A stretch of DNA of 64,000 nucleotides, taken from contig NZ_JAXHMV010000002.1 in assembly GCF_034521165.1 (NCBI RefSeq), positions 62,001 through 126,000 of the forward strand. Direction: 5' to 3'. The notes beneath the pieces are model-generated. The model searched no databases. It saw nothing but the letters and a program-made list of their open reading frames with translations, and was not told the DNA's origin. Shown piece by piece: positions 16,609-25,335 of this stretch (positions are counted from its first letter, which is position 1; every line of letters starts with the position of its first letter). The DNA comes from Thiohalophilus sp. Lineage in GTDB: Bacteria; Pseudomonadota; Gammaproteobacteria; UBA6429; Thiohalophilaceae. The position numbers and the translations under genes are program-made.

Positions 16609-16881
16609 ATGACCAAACCTGCAGACAAACCAACACCAGAGCGCAGAATAATCTCAACGACCACCCATTTCGCCATCCTGTATGGCGTCCTGAGCCTGGA
16701 ACTCTTTCGTTTGTTATATGTATACAACGATGAAATCCGCCACATGGCGGAAGCGACCAGCCGCGGCGACAAAACCCTGTTTTTTGTCCCTATCATCATC
16801 GCGTTGGTTTTCTCCCTGGTGCACGGCGCCTTCACAGGATATTTCTGGGAAGCGCTGGGTATCAGTGCCAAGAAGAAATAA
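16609..16881 (+). CDS. small two-helix membrane protein upstream of TauE/SafE permease
   Basis: A 90-residue protein of unknown function. A polar N-terminus is followed by hydrophobic segments at about 20-40 (FAILYGVLSLELFRLLYVY) and 57-78 (FFVPIIIALVFSLVHGAF), with a lysine-rich tail. The ATG at 16609 is chosen because GGAG (16598-16601) sits 7 nt before it. The stop is 19 bp before the permease start, so the two are almost certainly one transcript. It could be an accessory subunit or folding partner of the permease. No named family is recognised. Confidence 0.75.
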   Translation: MTKPADKPTPERRIISTTTHFAILYGVLSLELFRLLYVYNDEIRHMAEATSRGDKTLFFVPIIIALVFSLVHGAFTGYFWEALGISAKKK

Positions 16882-16900
16882 TTTTTAAGAGGTTAATCTC

Positions 16901-17992
16901 GTGGAAGCTGTCAATTTTCTTGATCTCAATGCGACGACCGTCTTTTTGCTGTTCCTGGTCGGCTTCATCGGCGGCATGGTCAGCGGCTTCATCGGCTCCG
17001 GTGGCGCCTTTGTCCTGACTCCCGCGATGATGAGCCTGGGTGCCCCGGGTGTCGTCGCCGTGGCCAGTAACATGGCCCACAAATTCCCCAAGGCCCTGGT
17101 CGCCTCCATCAAGCGAAACAAGTATGGCCAGGTTGATATCAAGCTGGGCCTCGTCATGGGCATTTTTGCCGAAATGGGTGTCTTTGTCGGCAAGGAGTTC
17201 ATGACCGGCATTCGCGACAACTTCGGGAATACCGGCACCGATCTGTATGTCTCCATCGTGTTTATTGTTGTTCTGGCGCTGGTGGGTGGTTATGTATTGC
17301 GCGATGCTTTCAGGTGCAAACGCGAAGGCGGCGATGTGGAAGGCGCTGAACATATCACCCCGCGTCTGGCCAAATGGGTGCAGTCGGTCAACATTCCCGG
17401 CACCATGATGAGCTTCCACTCCATCGGCGGCAAACGGGTCTCGGTCCTGTTCATCGCCCCGCTGGGCTTTGCTACCGGTCTGCTGGCCGCCTCGATTGCG
17501 GTCGGTGGCTTCATCGGCGTTCCCGCCATGATGTATGTACTGGGTGTCCCGGCCATCATGGCCTCGGCCACCGAACTGGTCGTAGCCTTTGTCATGGGCA
17601 TGGGTGGCAGTCTTTTTTATGCCTGGGAAGGCTTCGTGGATATTCGCCTGGCGATGATTATTCTGGCCGGTTCCCTGTTTGGCGTGCAGATCGGTGCCAT
17701 CGGCACCACCTATGTCCGGGACTACACGGTCAAGATGATCATGGGCATGATCATGATCATCGTGCTGTTCAGCCGGCTGTTCGAGATGCCGGTTTACCTG
17801 TCTGATCTGGATCTCATCAGCACTATTTCCGAGGGGACCAGCTCGCTACTGAGTAACATCAGCTTTGCTACTCTGGCGCTGGCATTATTAAGTGGCGCGT
17901 TTGCAATCCTTGCCGCACTGCTCAAGGGTATCAAACAACATAAGAAACAACAGGCGGATGCAGAATACGCCGCCTCGGTGGCAGAATCATAA
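16901..17992 (+). CDS. TauE/SafE-family permease (putative sulfite/organosulfonate exporter)
   Basis: A 363-residue integral inner-membrane protein. The first helix region, GFIGGMVSGFIGSGGAFVLTP (split after 20 residues as a motif), carries the family GxGGGxxxxP-type signature, and a second copy follows (FATGLLAASIAVGGFIGVPA), reflecting the internal duplication typical of TauE/SafE. A hydrophilic loop at about 135-180 separates the halves. Start GTG 16901 follows AAGAGG. The family includes sulfite and sulfoacetate exporters as well as many uncharacterised members, so the substrate is inferred. It is cotranscribed with the small membrane protein and ends at a strong terminator. Confidence 0.85.
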   Translation: MEAVNFLDLNATTVFLLFLVGFIGGMVSGFIGSGGAFVLTPAMMSLGAPGVVAVASNMAHKFPKALVASIKRNKYGQVDIKLGLVMGIFAEMGVFVGKEFMTGIRDNFGNTGTDLYVSIVFIVVLALVGGYVLRDAFRCKREGGDVEGAEHITPRLAKWVQSVNIPGTMMSFHSIGGKRVSVLFIAPLGFATGLLAASIAVGGFIGVPAMMYVLGVPAIMASATELVVAFVMGMGGSLFYAWEGFVDIRLAMIILAGSLFGVQIGAIGTTYVRDYTVKMIMGMIMIIVLFSRLFEMPVYLSDLDLISTISEGTSSLLSNISFATLALALLSGAFAILAALLKGIKQHKKQQADAEYAASVAES

Positions 17993-18012
17993 GTCGATTC
18001 ACAATATCACTG

Positions 18013-18041
18013 AAAGCCCGGCCTGTGTGCCGGGCTTTTTT
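18013..18041 (+). terminator. rho-independent terminator after the permease gene
   Basis: A 10-bp perfect stem AAAGCCCGGC/GCCGGGCTTT with a 6-nt loop is followed by a T run, 20 bp beyond the permease stop. Confidence 0.92.
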
Positions 18042-18097
18042 GTGCGTACTGGTTTCAGAGCGGCAGTTACATAGCGAACAGCAGGAAACCGCCCTTT

Positions 18098-21000
18098 TCA
18101 AGATTCGCCGGCTTCATCAAGATGACGAATCAACTTCTGCAGTTCATTCAACGCCACATTGAGCAGAGCCAGATCCACACGGGCTGATTTGAATTCCACA
18201 AAACGTCGACTGTAGCGCTCCAGCACCGATTGATGAGTCTCCCGCCAGTTTTCCAACAGTCGTTTCGCATCGGTATTATTTGTCACATCGGAGTCCAAAA
18301 CACTGGCAGTCAACAGGCGCTGCAGGCGATACAGCTCATCGCGCAGGGCGGAGCGTGCCAGACGGGTCCAGTGCTCTTTACGCGATAACCGATCGAGCTG
18401 ATCCCGTAACCAGTGTAACTCCAATGCCGCCCCAACCCGATTGAATACCTGGGCGACGAATACCGGACTTTGCCCCGTCTGCAAGGTAACTTCAACCATA
18501 TCCAGCGCCGGAAACAGGTAGGGCAGTCCCGCCATACGCCAGGCAAAGGATTCGGGAACACCCTGTCTCTGATAATCCTGTGCCACTGTCGCCAGCGCCT
18601 CACTATCCTCTTCAACAATCTGGCCCGGCAACGCATCGATCAGGGACGTGATACTGTCCATGTATTTATCAATTGTGTCTCCGATATCGAAAGGACGCGG
18701 AACATTTTGCAGCAACCACAATGTACATTGATTGGCCAGGCGGCGGATCGTACTTAACATGTCGAACTGTACAGAAGCCTTGACCTGGTTATCCAGTAAC
18801 GCGATTTGTTGCCACAAGCCGGGTAATTCAAAGACTTTGCGGGTTACCAGATAAGCACAGGCAATCTCGGGAACCGGGGCACCGGTGTGTTCATGCAGGC
18901 GAAACGGAAAAGCCATCCCCATGCGATTAATCATACTGTTGGCGATAAACGTGGCGATAATTTCCCGGCGCAATGGATGGTTATACATATGTTGCGGATA
19001 TTCCCGGGCAATCGCCTCGGGAAAATAAATCGGCAGTTCATTAACCAGATATGGCTCGTCAACAACTTCTGAAGCCAGCAATTCCTGATAGAGATTAATT
19101 TTGCTAAACGCCTGCAACACGGCCAGTTCTGGCCGACTCAATCCCTGTTCGGTACTGCGTCGTGCCGACAGATTTGCATCATCGGGCAGGTTCCAGGTCT
19201 GGCGTTGTAACAGCGCCTTGTGCTCCATTGCTCTCATCAGCCGGATGTGTTCATCGAGCAATGTCGGTGCCAGGTACTCGCTGAGTGAAAGTGCCTCACT
19301 CTGTTGATAATTATTAATCAGAACCAGTCGCGCGACATCCTCGGTCATACTGCCAAGTAGCTGGTTACGCTGAGGCTCGTCAAGCAGCCCCTCGCGCATT
19401 GCCTTGTTGAGCAGGATTTTGATGTTGACCTCGTGGTCAGAACAGTCGACTCCGCCAGAGTTGTCAATAAAATCAGTATTGAGACGCCCCCCCTGTCGGG
19501 CAAACTCAATACGGGAACGCTGCGTCAGTCCCAGATTCCCTCCTTCCCCAATCACCTGACAGCGCAGCTCATCGGCATTAATCCGCAGCGCGTCATTAAC
19601 CCGATCATCCGCATCATCATGACTTTCATCACTGGCTTTAACAAAAGTCCCGATACCGCCATTCCAGAGCATTTCGACCGGTGCTTTGAGGATCGCCGTA
19701 ATCAGTTCGTTAGGCGTCAGTGATGTGACTTCCACTTGCAGCGCTTGTTTAACCGGCGCGGAGAGGGTAATGGATTTTGCCGAGCGTGAATAAACGCCAC
19801 CCCCGTTCGAGATAAGTGCAGGATCATAATCCGACCAGTTGGAATGCGGCAGGTTGAAAAGCCGCTCGCGCTCCCTGAAGCTGATCTCGGCGTCCGGTTC
19901 GGGATCCAGAAAAATTTCCTTGTGATTGAAAGCCGCTATCAACCGGATATGACGGGATAACAGCATGCCATTGCCAAAGACGTCACCGGCCATATCCCCG
20001 ATCCCGGCCACGCTAAACTCTTCCTCCTGAATATCCTTGCCGATTTCCCGAAAGTGACGTTTGACCGACTCCCAGGCACCGCGTGCGGTAATCCCCATTT
20101 TCTTGTGGTCGTAGCCGGTGGACCCGCCGGAAGCAAAGGCATCATCCAGCCAGAAGTTATACTCCCGGGCGATGGTATTGGCGGTATCGGAAAAAGACGC
20201 GGTTCCCTTGTCGGCCGCGACTACCAGATAGGGGTCCGGATCATCATAGCTGACCACCCGGGGTGGCGGGACCGGTTTGTCATCGACCAGATTGTCGGTT
20301 AAATCCAGCAAGCCCCGAATAAAGGTTTTGTAACAACTGATAACCCGCCGATTTACCTCCTCGCGATCGAGCTCACGCAAATTCTCCTTCACAATGAAAC
20401 CGCCCTTGGCGCCAACGGGAATGATGACGGCATTTTTCACCATCTGGGCCTTCATCAGGCCAAAGACTTCGGTACGAAAGTCTTCCTGGCGATCGGACCA
20501 GCGAATACCGCCGCGCGCGACTTTACCGCCCCGCAGGTGAACCCCCTCGGTTTGCGGCGAGTAAACAAATATTTCGAACTGGGGTTGCGGATTGGGCAGA
20601 TCGGGGATCTTGTGCGGATCCAGTTTGAATGACAGATAGGGTCGAGGCACCTGCCCCGCCATTGTCTGAAAATAGTTGGTCCGCAGCATGGCCTGAATCA
20701 GAACGAACAGGCGGCGTAATATCCGGTCCGCATCGAGTGTTGGCACTTCATCCAGCGAGCGTTGAATCGCATCGCGAATCCGCTCACCGCGTTCGGCAGC
20801 CTGTTCCTGCCCGTCGGGATCAAAGCGCACGAGAAACAGGTCCACCAGCATCCGGGCAATCTGGGGATGCTCCACCAGGGCCTTTTCCATATAGTTCTGG
20901 CTGAACGGGAACCCGGTCTGTTTAAGATATTTGACGCAGCTTCGAATCACCACGACTTCACGCCAGTCAAGCCCGGCACGCAACACCAGAGTATTGAGCC

Positions 21001-22957
21001 CGTCATTCTCGACTACGCCGTACCAGATACGTACGAAGGCATCCTGAAAAATGTTCCGAACCTGTTCGGTATCAAGTTGTCCTTCATAGGCATAGACCAT
21101 CCCGACATCGTGCAACCAGACCATGGAGCGCCCGGCCGGCCGCAGACGATGCGGCCGCTCGTCAATCACCTTGAGCCCCATGTTCTCCAGAATCGGTAAT
21201 AATAAAGAGAGGGATAACGGTTCTTCGGTGTGAAACAGCTTGAAGCGGATTTTCTCCGGTGGTGCCTCTACCGGATGATATAATCCCATTCCCAGGTCCA
21301 GACCGTCTGCCAGTGCTTCCAGTTTGTGGATATCGAGCGCGGCGATTTCGGCCGAATAGTCCCCCTGATAGGAGGCCGGAAAGGCCGTATTATAGTCCTG
21401 CAACAGTTTGTTACCCTGCTCCTCGCCATATTCATGAGTCAGCGCGGCATGCAGATCGTCCTTCCAGCTGCGAATAGTATCAGCCACCCGTTTTTCAATT
21501 TCGGCAATGTCATAGCGGGGTAACTTACCGGGTGGCAGGTGCAGGATCAGATGCAGACGGGCCAGTACCGAATCGGTCAACCAGACCGTAAAATCCATTT
21601 CCCGGGCATTGAACAGGTTAACAAGAATGTCCTGCACCTTGAGCCGGATATCGGTATTGAAGCGATCGCGCGGCATATAAATCAGGCTGGAGACAAACCG
21701 TCCATAGGCGTCGGGACGTACAATTACCCGTACTCGCTGGCGCTCCTGCAGTTGTAAAATACTGCGAGCAATCTCATACAGTTCATCATCGGCACACTGA
21801 AACAGCTCATCGCGCGGCAGGGTTTCAACGATATTTAACAGCGCTTTTTGTGAATGGCTATGCGGGCGAAAACCGGAGCGGCGCATCACGAACTGTACTT
21901 TGCGTCGCAACATCGGGATGTCCGTGGCACGACGAATATAGGCCGCGGAAGTGTATAATCCGAGAAAACGCCATTCTCCGATCACCTTGCCATTGGCGTC
22001 GAACCGCTTGATGCCGACATAATCCAGATAGCCTGGCCGATGAACGGTCGCCCGGGAATTACTCTTGGTCAGAATAAGCAAGGCCGGCTCGTGGGCTTTT
22101 TGTTTTGCCTGGGGATGTAACTGCTCAAAACTGCGCGAATAGGTATTATTCTCTGCATTTCGCAGAATGCCCAGCCCACTGTCAGCGATGATTTTTAAAG
22201 AATCATTGCCTTTACGACGTTCGAGCTGGTATTCACGATAGCCAATAAAGGTAAAATGATTCTTGTCCAGCCACTCCAGAAAAGCCAGGTCTTCCTCTAC
22301 TTGCTCATCGTCCAGCGGAGGTCTAATGGCTTTGACTTCTTCAATAATGGTTCGCAAACGTTCCCGCATCGGTTGCCAGTCATCAACACAGGCTTCAATA
22401 TCCGCCAGCACCCGGGCGATGTCATCATGTAACTCCTGTAATACAACCGGATCACTCTGCTGATCCACCTCAAAATACATGCAGGCTTCATTGGCGGTCT
22501 CATCACCGATTTCTTCCACATCGAATACTTTACTCAGAGAACCCTCTGCATCACGCTCAAAGCGCATCACCGGGTGAATGATCAGATGTACCGTCAACCC
22601 TTGCCGGTTTAGAGCCATTCGCACGGAGTCGACCAGAAAGGGCATATCCTTCTGGATCACTTCAACAATCGTATGAATCGACTGCCAGCCATGCTCTTCA
22701 AGATCCGGATTATGAACCCGGATCCGCACCTGCTGTGGACGACGTTGGCGCGCCAGATTCCAGTGCGAAATCACCGCACCGTACAGGTCCTCCAGCTGGC
22801 GTTCTGACAGATCTTCCAGGGACACACCGGCCAGAAACTGACGGATAAACCGTTCGATATTGTCATGATCCTCTGCGGGAAAGCTGTTGCGGGCACGCTC
22901 TACCACTTGTTCTATCATGTGGTGGGCATCATGCGTCAGGGTTACAGGAATAGACAT
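18098..22957 (-). CDS. gdhB: NAD-specific glutamate dehydrogenase, 180-kDa class
   Basis: A 1619-residue protein of the large NAD-GDH family known from Pseudomonas aeruginosa and Streptomyces. It oxidatively deaminates glutamate to 2-oxoglutarate and is usually catabolic and allosterically controlled. The N-terminal half is long and regulatory, with ACT-like segments. The catalytic part lies around residues 790-1200, with GGKVARGGIRWSDRQEDFRT, PVGAKGGFIVK (lysine motif) and a nucleotide-binding VAGIGDMAGDVFGNGML segment. A helical C-terminal domain follows. The length agrees with the family (about 1600). Start ATG 22957 (MSIPVTLTHDAHH). No neighbour appears cotranscribed. Confidence 0.95.
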   Translation of the reverse strand: MSIPVTLTHDAHHMIEQVVERARNSFPAEDHDNIERFIRQFLAGVSLEDLSERQLEDLYGAVISHWNLARQRRPQQVRIRVHNPDLEEHGWQSIHTIVEVIQKDMPFLVDSVRMALNRQGLTVHLIIHPVMRFERDAEGSLSKVFDVEEIGDETANEACMYFEVDQQSDPVVLQELHDDIARVLADIEACVDDWQPMRERLRTIIEEVKAIRPPLDDEQVEEDLAFLEWLDKNHFTFIGYREYQLERRKGNDSLKIIADSGLGILRNAENNTYSRSFEQLHPQAKQKAHEPALLILTKSNSRATVHRPGYLDYVGIKRFDANGKVIGEWRFLGLYTSAAYIRRATDIPMLRRKVQFVMRRSGFRPHSHSQKALLNIVETLPRDELFQCADDELYEIARSILQLQERQRVRVIVRPDAYGRFVSSLIYMPRDRFNTDIRLKVQDILVNLFNAREMDFTVWLTDSVLARLHLILHLPPGKLPRYDIAEIEKRVADTIRSWKDDLHAALTHEYGEEQGNKLLQDYNTAFPASYQGDYSAEIAALDIHKLEALADGLDLGMGLYHPVEAPPEKIRFKLFHTEEPLSLSLLLPILENMGLKVIDERPHRLRPAGRSMVWLHDVGMVYAYEGQLDTEQVRNIFQDAFVRIWYGVVENDGLNTLVLRAGLDWREVVVIRSCVKYLKQTGFPFSQNYMEKALVEHPQIARMLVDLFLVRFDPDGQEQAAERGERIRDAIQRSLDEVPTLDADRILRRLFVLIQAMLRTNYFQTMAGQVPRPYLSFKLDPHKIPDLPNPQPQFEIFVYSPQTEGVHLRGGKVARGGIRWSDRQEDFRTEVFGLMKAQMVKNAVIIPVGAKGGFIVKENLRELDREEVNRRVISCYKTFIRGLLDLTDNLVDDKPVPPPRVVSYDDPDPYLVVAADKGTASFSDTANTIAREYNFWLDDAFASGGSTGYDHKKMGITARGAWESVKRHFREIGKDIQEEEFSVAGIGDMAGDVFGNGMLLSRHIRLIAAFNHKEIFLDPEPDAEISFRERERLFNLPHSNWSDYDPALISNGGGVYSRSAKSITLSAPVKQALQVEVTSLTPNELITAILKAPVEMLWNGGIGTFVKASDESHDDADDRVNDALRINADELRCQVIGEGGNLGLTQRSRIEFARQGGRLNTDFIDNSGGVDCSDHEVNIKILLNKAMREGLLDEPQRNQLLGSMTEDVARLVLINNYQQSEALSLSEYLAPTLLDEHIRLMRAMEHKALLQRQTWNLPDDANLSARRSTEQGLSRPELAVLQAFSKINLYQELLASEVVDEPYLVNELPIYFPEAIAREYPQHMYNHPLRREIIATFIANSMINRMGMAFPFRLHEHTGAPVPEIACAYLVTRKVFELPGLWQQIALLDNQVKASVQFDMLSTIRRLANQCTLWLLQNVPRPFDIGDTIDKYMDSITSLIDALPGQIVEEDSEALATVAQDYQRQGVPESFAWRMAGLPYLFPALDMVEVTLQTGQSPVFVAQVFNRVGAALELHWLRDQLDRLSRKEHWTRLARSALRDELYRLQRLLTASVLDSDVTNNTDAKRLLENWRETHQSVLERYSRRFVEFKSARVDLALLNVALNELQKLIRHLDEAGES

Positions 22958-23193
22958 GGTAATGGCTGATGGCCTCTGAAGAGGGAGTCGTACTCGACAA
23001 AACGGATTGATTCTCTGCCGAGTCTACAAAAAAATTCCGGCCAGCGACAGCCGTGCGTATCAGAGTTCAGACCGCGATAACAGGCAACAGGACCGGCTTC
23101 AATCGCTTTGGGGCTACGCAAAGCATCATGACAGACCGAGGCGTCCGGCGAATAACTGAAAATTCGGGAAGAGGAAGAAGGATGGAACAGCTA

Positions 23194-23215
23194 CCGGGTA
23201 TGCAGCGATACCCGG
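23194..23215 (-). terminator. hairpin downstream of guaB
   Basis: A perfect 8-bp stem CCGGGTAT/ATACCCGG with a 6-nt loop starts 11 bp beyond the guaB stop. It lacks a proper U run, so it may be a weak or factor-assisted terminator or an mRNA 3' stabiliser. The rest of 22958-23225 shows nothing else. Confidence 0.35.
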
Positions 23216-23225
23216 CAGTGTTGAG

Positions 23226-24689
23226 TTAAACCCGGTAGTTGGGGGATTCCTTGGTGATCTGTACATCATGGACGTGACTTTCACGCATCCCGGCGCCGGT
23301 GACACGCACGAACTCGGGACGGGTCCGCATCTCGTCAATGCTGCGGCAGCCGGTATAGCCCATGCTGGCACGAATCCCGCCCAGCAACTGGTGGATGACC
23401 GGACTCAGCGGGCCCTTGAATGGCACCCGGCCCTCGATGCCTTCGGGCACGAGCTTGTCGGTTTCGCCGCCTTCCTGGAAATAGCGATCCGAGGAACCAT
23501 GCCGGGCTCCCATGGCGCCGATGGAGCCCATACCGCGATAGGATTTGTAGGAGCGGCCCTGGAACAGCTCAACATCGCCGGGCGATTCTTCAGTGCCGGC
23601 GAACATGGAGCCAAGCATCACACAATAGGATCCGGCCACCAGCGCCTTGGCAATATCCCCTGAATAGCGGATACCGCCATCGGCGATCAACGGGACCCCG
23701 GTGCCGTCCAGTGCCTCGGCCACGTTGGCCACCGCGGTAATCTGCGGAACGCCCACCCCGGCCACGATGCGGGTGGTACAGATGGAGCCCGGACCGATAC
23801 CGACCTTGACCCCGTCGGCGCCGGCATCCACCAGGGCCCGGGCGGCGGCGCCGGTGGCGATATTGCCACCGATCACCTGCACAGCGGGAAAGTGCTTTTT
23901 CACCCAGGCCACCCGATCCAGTACGCCCTGGGAATGGCCGTGGGCCGTGTCCACCACGATGACGTCCACCCCGGCCTCGACCAGGGCTTCGACCCGCTCC
24001 TCGGTACCGGCACCGACCCCGACGGCCGCCCCGACGCGCAGTTGCCCGTATTCATCCTTACAGGCATTGGGGTATTCGCTGGCTTTCTGGATATCCTTGA
24101 CGGTAATCAGACCGCGCAACTCGAAATCGTCGTTGACCACCAGCACCTTCTCAATGCGATACTCGTGCAGCAGATTGAGGATTTCCTCCCGGGCCGCACC
24201 TTCCTTGACCGTCACCAGCTCGTTTTTGGGGGTCATGATGCGGGACACCGGCTGCTCGTAATGGGTTTCAAAGCGCAGATCCCGGCTGGTCACAATCCCC
24301 ACCAGTTCGCCCCCATCGACGACCGGCACCCCGGAGATGTTCTGGGCCCGGGTGATAGCCAGCACATCGCGGATGGTGGTGTCGGGTGTGACCGTGGTCG
24401 GATCCTTGATTACCCCGCTCTCGAATTTTTTGACCAGCCGGACATGCTCGGCCTGGGTCCGGGTATCCATATTCTTGTGGACGATCCCGATCCCGCCTTC
24501 CTGGGCCATGGCGATGGCCAGCCGGGCCTCGGTCACGGTGTCCATGGCGGCCGCCACCAGGGGAATATTCAGCTCGATCTCCCGCGTCAGGCGGGTCGCC
24601 AGAGAGACCTCCCTGGGCAGGACATCGGAGTGAGCGGGCAGCAGCAGGACATCATCAAAGGTGAGAGCTTCTTGGGCAATTCGCAGCAT
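23226..24689 (-). CDS. guaB: IMP dehydrogenase
   Basis: Oxidises IMP to XMP with NAD, the first step committed to GMP. The 487-residue TIM-barrel protein has the inserted pair of CBS domains at about 95-205 (ISGVPVVDGGELVGIVTSRD), the catalytic loop GPGSICTTR near 300, and the flap region around MGSIGAMG. I chose ATG 24689 (MLRIAQEALTFDDVLL), giving the standard family length, over an upstream start. A promoter fits 31-59 bp before it. The gene is divergent from the lipoprotein/xseA side. guaA is not downstream but about 10 kb away behind gdhB and the permease region. Confidence 0.97.
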   Translation of the reverse strand: MLRIAQEALTFDDVLLLPAHSDVLPREVSLATRLTREIELNIPLVAAAMDTVTEARLAIAMAQEGGIGIVHKNMDTRTQAEHVRLVKKFESGVIKDPTTVTPDTTIRDVLAITRAQNISGVPVVDGGELVGIVTSRDLRFETHYEQPVSRIMTPKNELVTVKEGAAREEILNLLHEYRIEKVLVVNDDFELRGLITVKDIQKASEYPNACKDEYGQLRVGAAVGVGAGTEERVEALVEAGVDVIVVDTAHGHSQGVLDRVAWVKKHFPAVQVIGGNIATGAAARALVDAGADGVKVGIGPGSICTTRIVAGVGVPQITAVANVAEALDGTGVPLIADGGIRYSGDIAKALVAGSYCVMLGSMFAGTEESPGDVELFQGRSYKSYRGMGSIGAMGARHGSSDRYFQEGGETDKLVPEGIEGRVPFKGPLSPVIHQLLGGIRASMGYTGCRSIDEMRTRPEFVRVTGAGMRESHVHDVQITKESPNYRV

Positions 24690-24719
24690 CTTGGGGTCCC
24701 GGTTGAGGTAAATCGCCGA

Positions 24720-24748
24720 ATTATAAAGACTTTTGCCGGACCGGTAAA
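24720..24748 (-). promoter_or_regulatory. guaB promoter
   Basis: On the minus strand, TTTACC (24748-24743) and a perfect TATAAT (24725-24720) are separated by 17 bp and lie just upstream of the guaB start. A palindrome CTGATTTT/AAAATCAG at 24761-24780 lies immediately upstream and could be an operator or the end of the divergent region. Confidence 0.65.
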
Positions 24749-24941
24749 TCGGGCCAGTAGCTGATTTTAGCAAAAATCAGCGGTTGCCATCTCGATTCTG
24801 ACGCCGCATAATGGCTTTCAAGTATGGCGTGGTGGCTACATGTCGCTCCGGCCAACATTAATAACAATGAAGGTCCGCAAAAGGGCCGGTTAATAACAAA
24901 CCCCCATAAACTCAAAACAAGTGATTCCATCGGAGGAGCCC

Positions 24942-25244
24942 ATGAAAAAGATTGCAATTCTGGCGATGACTGCAGCCCTGTCCCTGGCCGCGTGTGCCAC
25001 CGGCCCGAGCATGACCCAGCAGGATGCCAACAGTGCCATCAGTGCCGCCAAATCCGAACTGAACAAGGCTGCCAGCATCAACTACGCCTGGCGCGAAACC
25101 GGCAATATGATCAAGGCTGCCGAAAAAGCCGCCAAAGAAGGCGAATATGGCAAGGCCGTCAGCTTGGCCAATGAAGCTCGCAAGCAGAGCGAACTGGCCC
25201 AGGTCCAGCAAAGTGAAGAAGAGGGTGCGGGTCCGCGCTTCTGA
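24942..25244 (+). CDS. small lipoprotein, SoxXA-binding (SoxK)-like
   Basis: A 100-residue lipoprotein. The signal MKKIAILAMTAALSLAAC puts the lipid on Cys18. The mature part is short and helical, with the pattern AWRETGNMIKAAEKAAKEGE then KAVSLANEARKQSELA. That resembles the SoxXA-binding proteins (SAXB/SoxK) of sulfur oxidisers such as Allochromatium, and more generally DUF4398-type lipoproteins. ATG 24942 is preferred because GGAGGA sits 8 nt upstream. No sox genes lie in the window, so a thiosulfate-oxidation role is a suggestion only. A strong terminator follows. Confidence 0.7.
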   Translation: MKKIAILAMTAALSLAACATGPSMTQQDANSAISAAKSELNKAASINYAWRETGNMIKAAEKAAKEGEYGKAVSLANEARKQSELAQVQQSEEEGAGPRF

Positions 25245-25264
25245 ATCACGGCCAACGCTGTGTT

Positions 25265-25294
25265 AAAAAGGCCGGGTTCGCCCGGCCTTTTTTT
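25265..25294 (+). terminator. rho-independent terminator
   Basis: Stem AAAAAGGCCGGG/CCCGGCCTTTTT around a TTCG tetraloop with a T run, 20 bp after the lipoprotein stop and 41 bp before xseA. It separates the two transcripts. Confidence 0.93.
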
Positions 25295-25335
25295 ATTGCC
25301 TGCCCAAATCTCTCCCGCTGCGGTATCCTCCCGCT

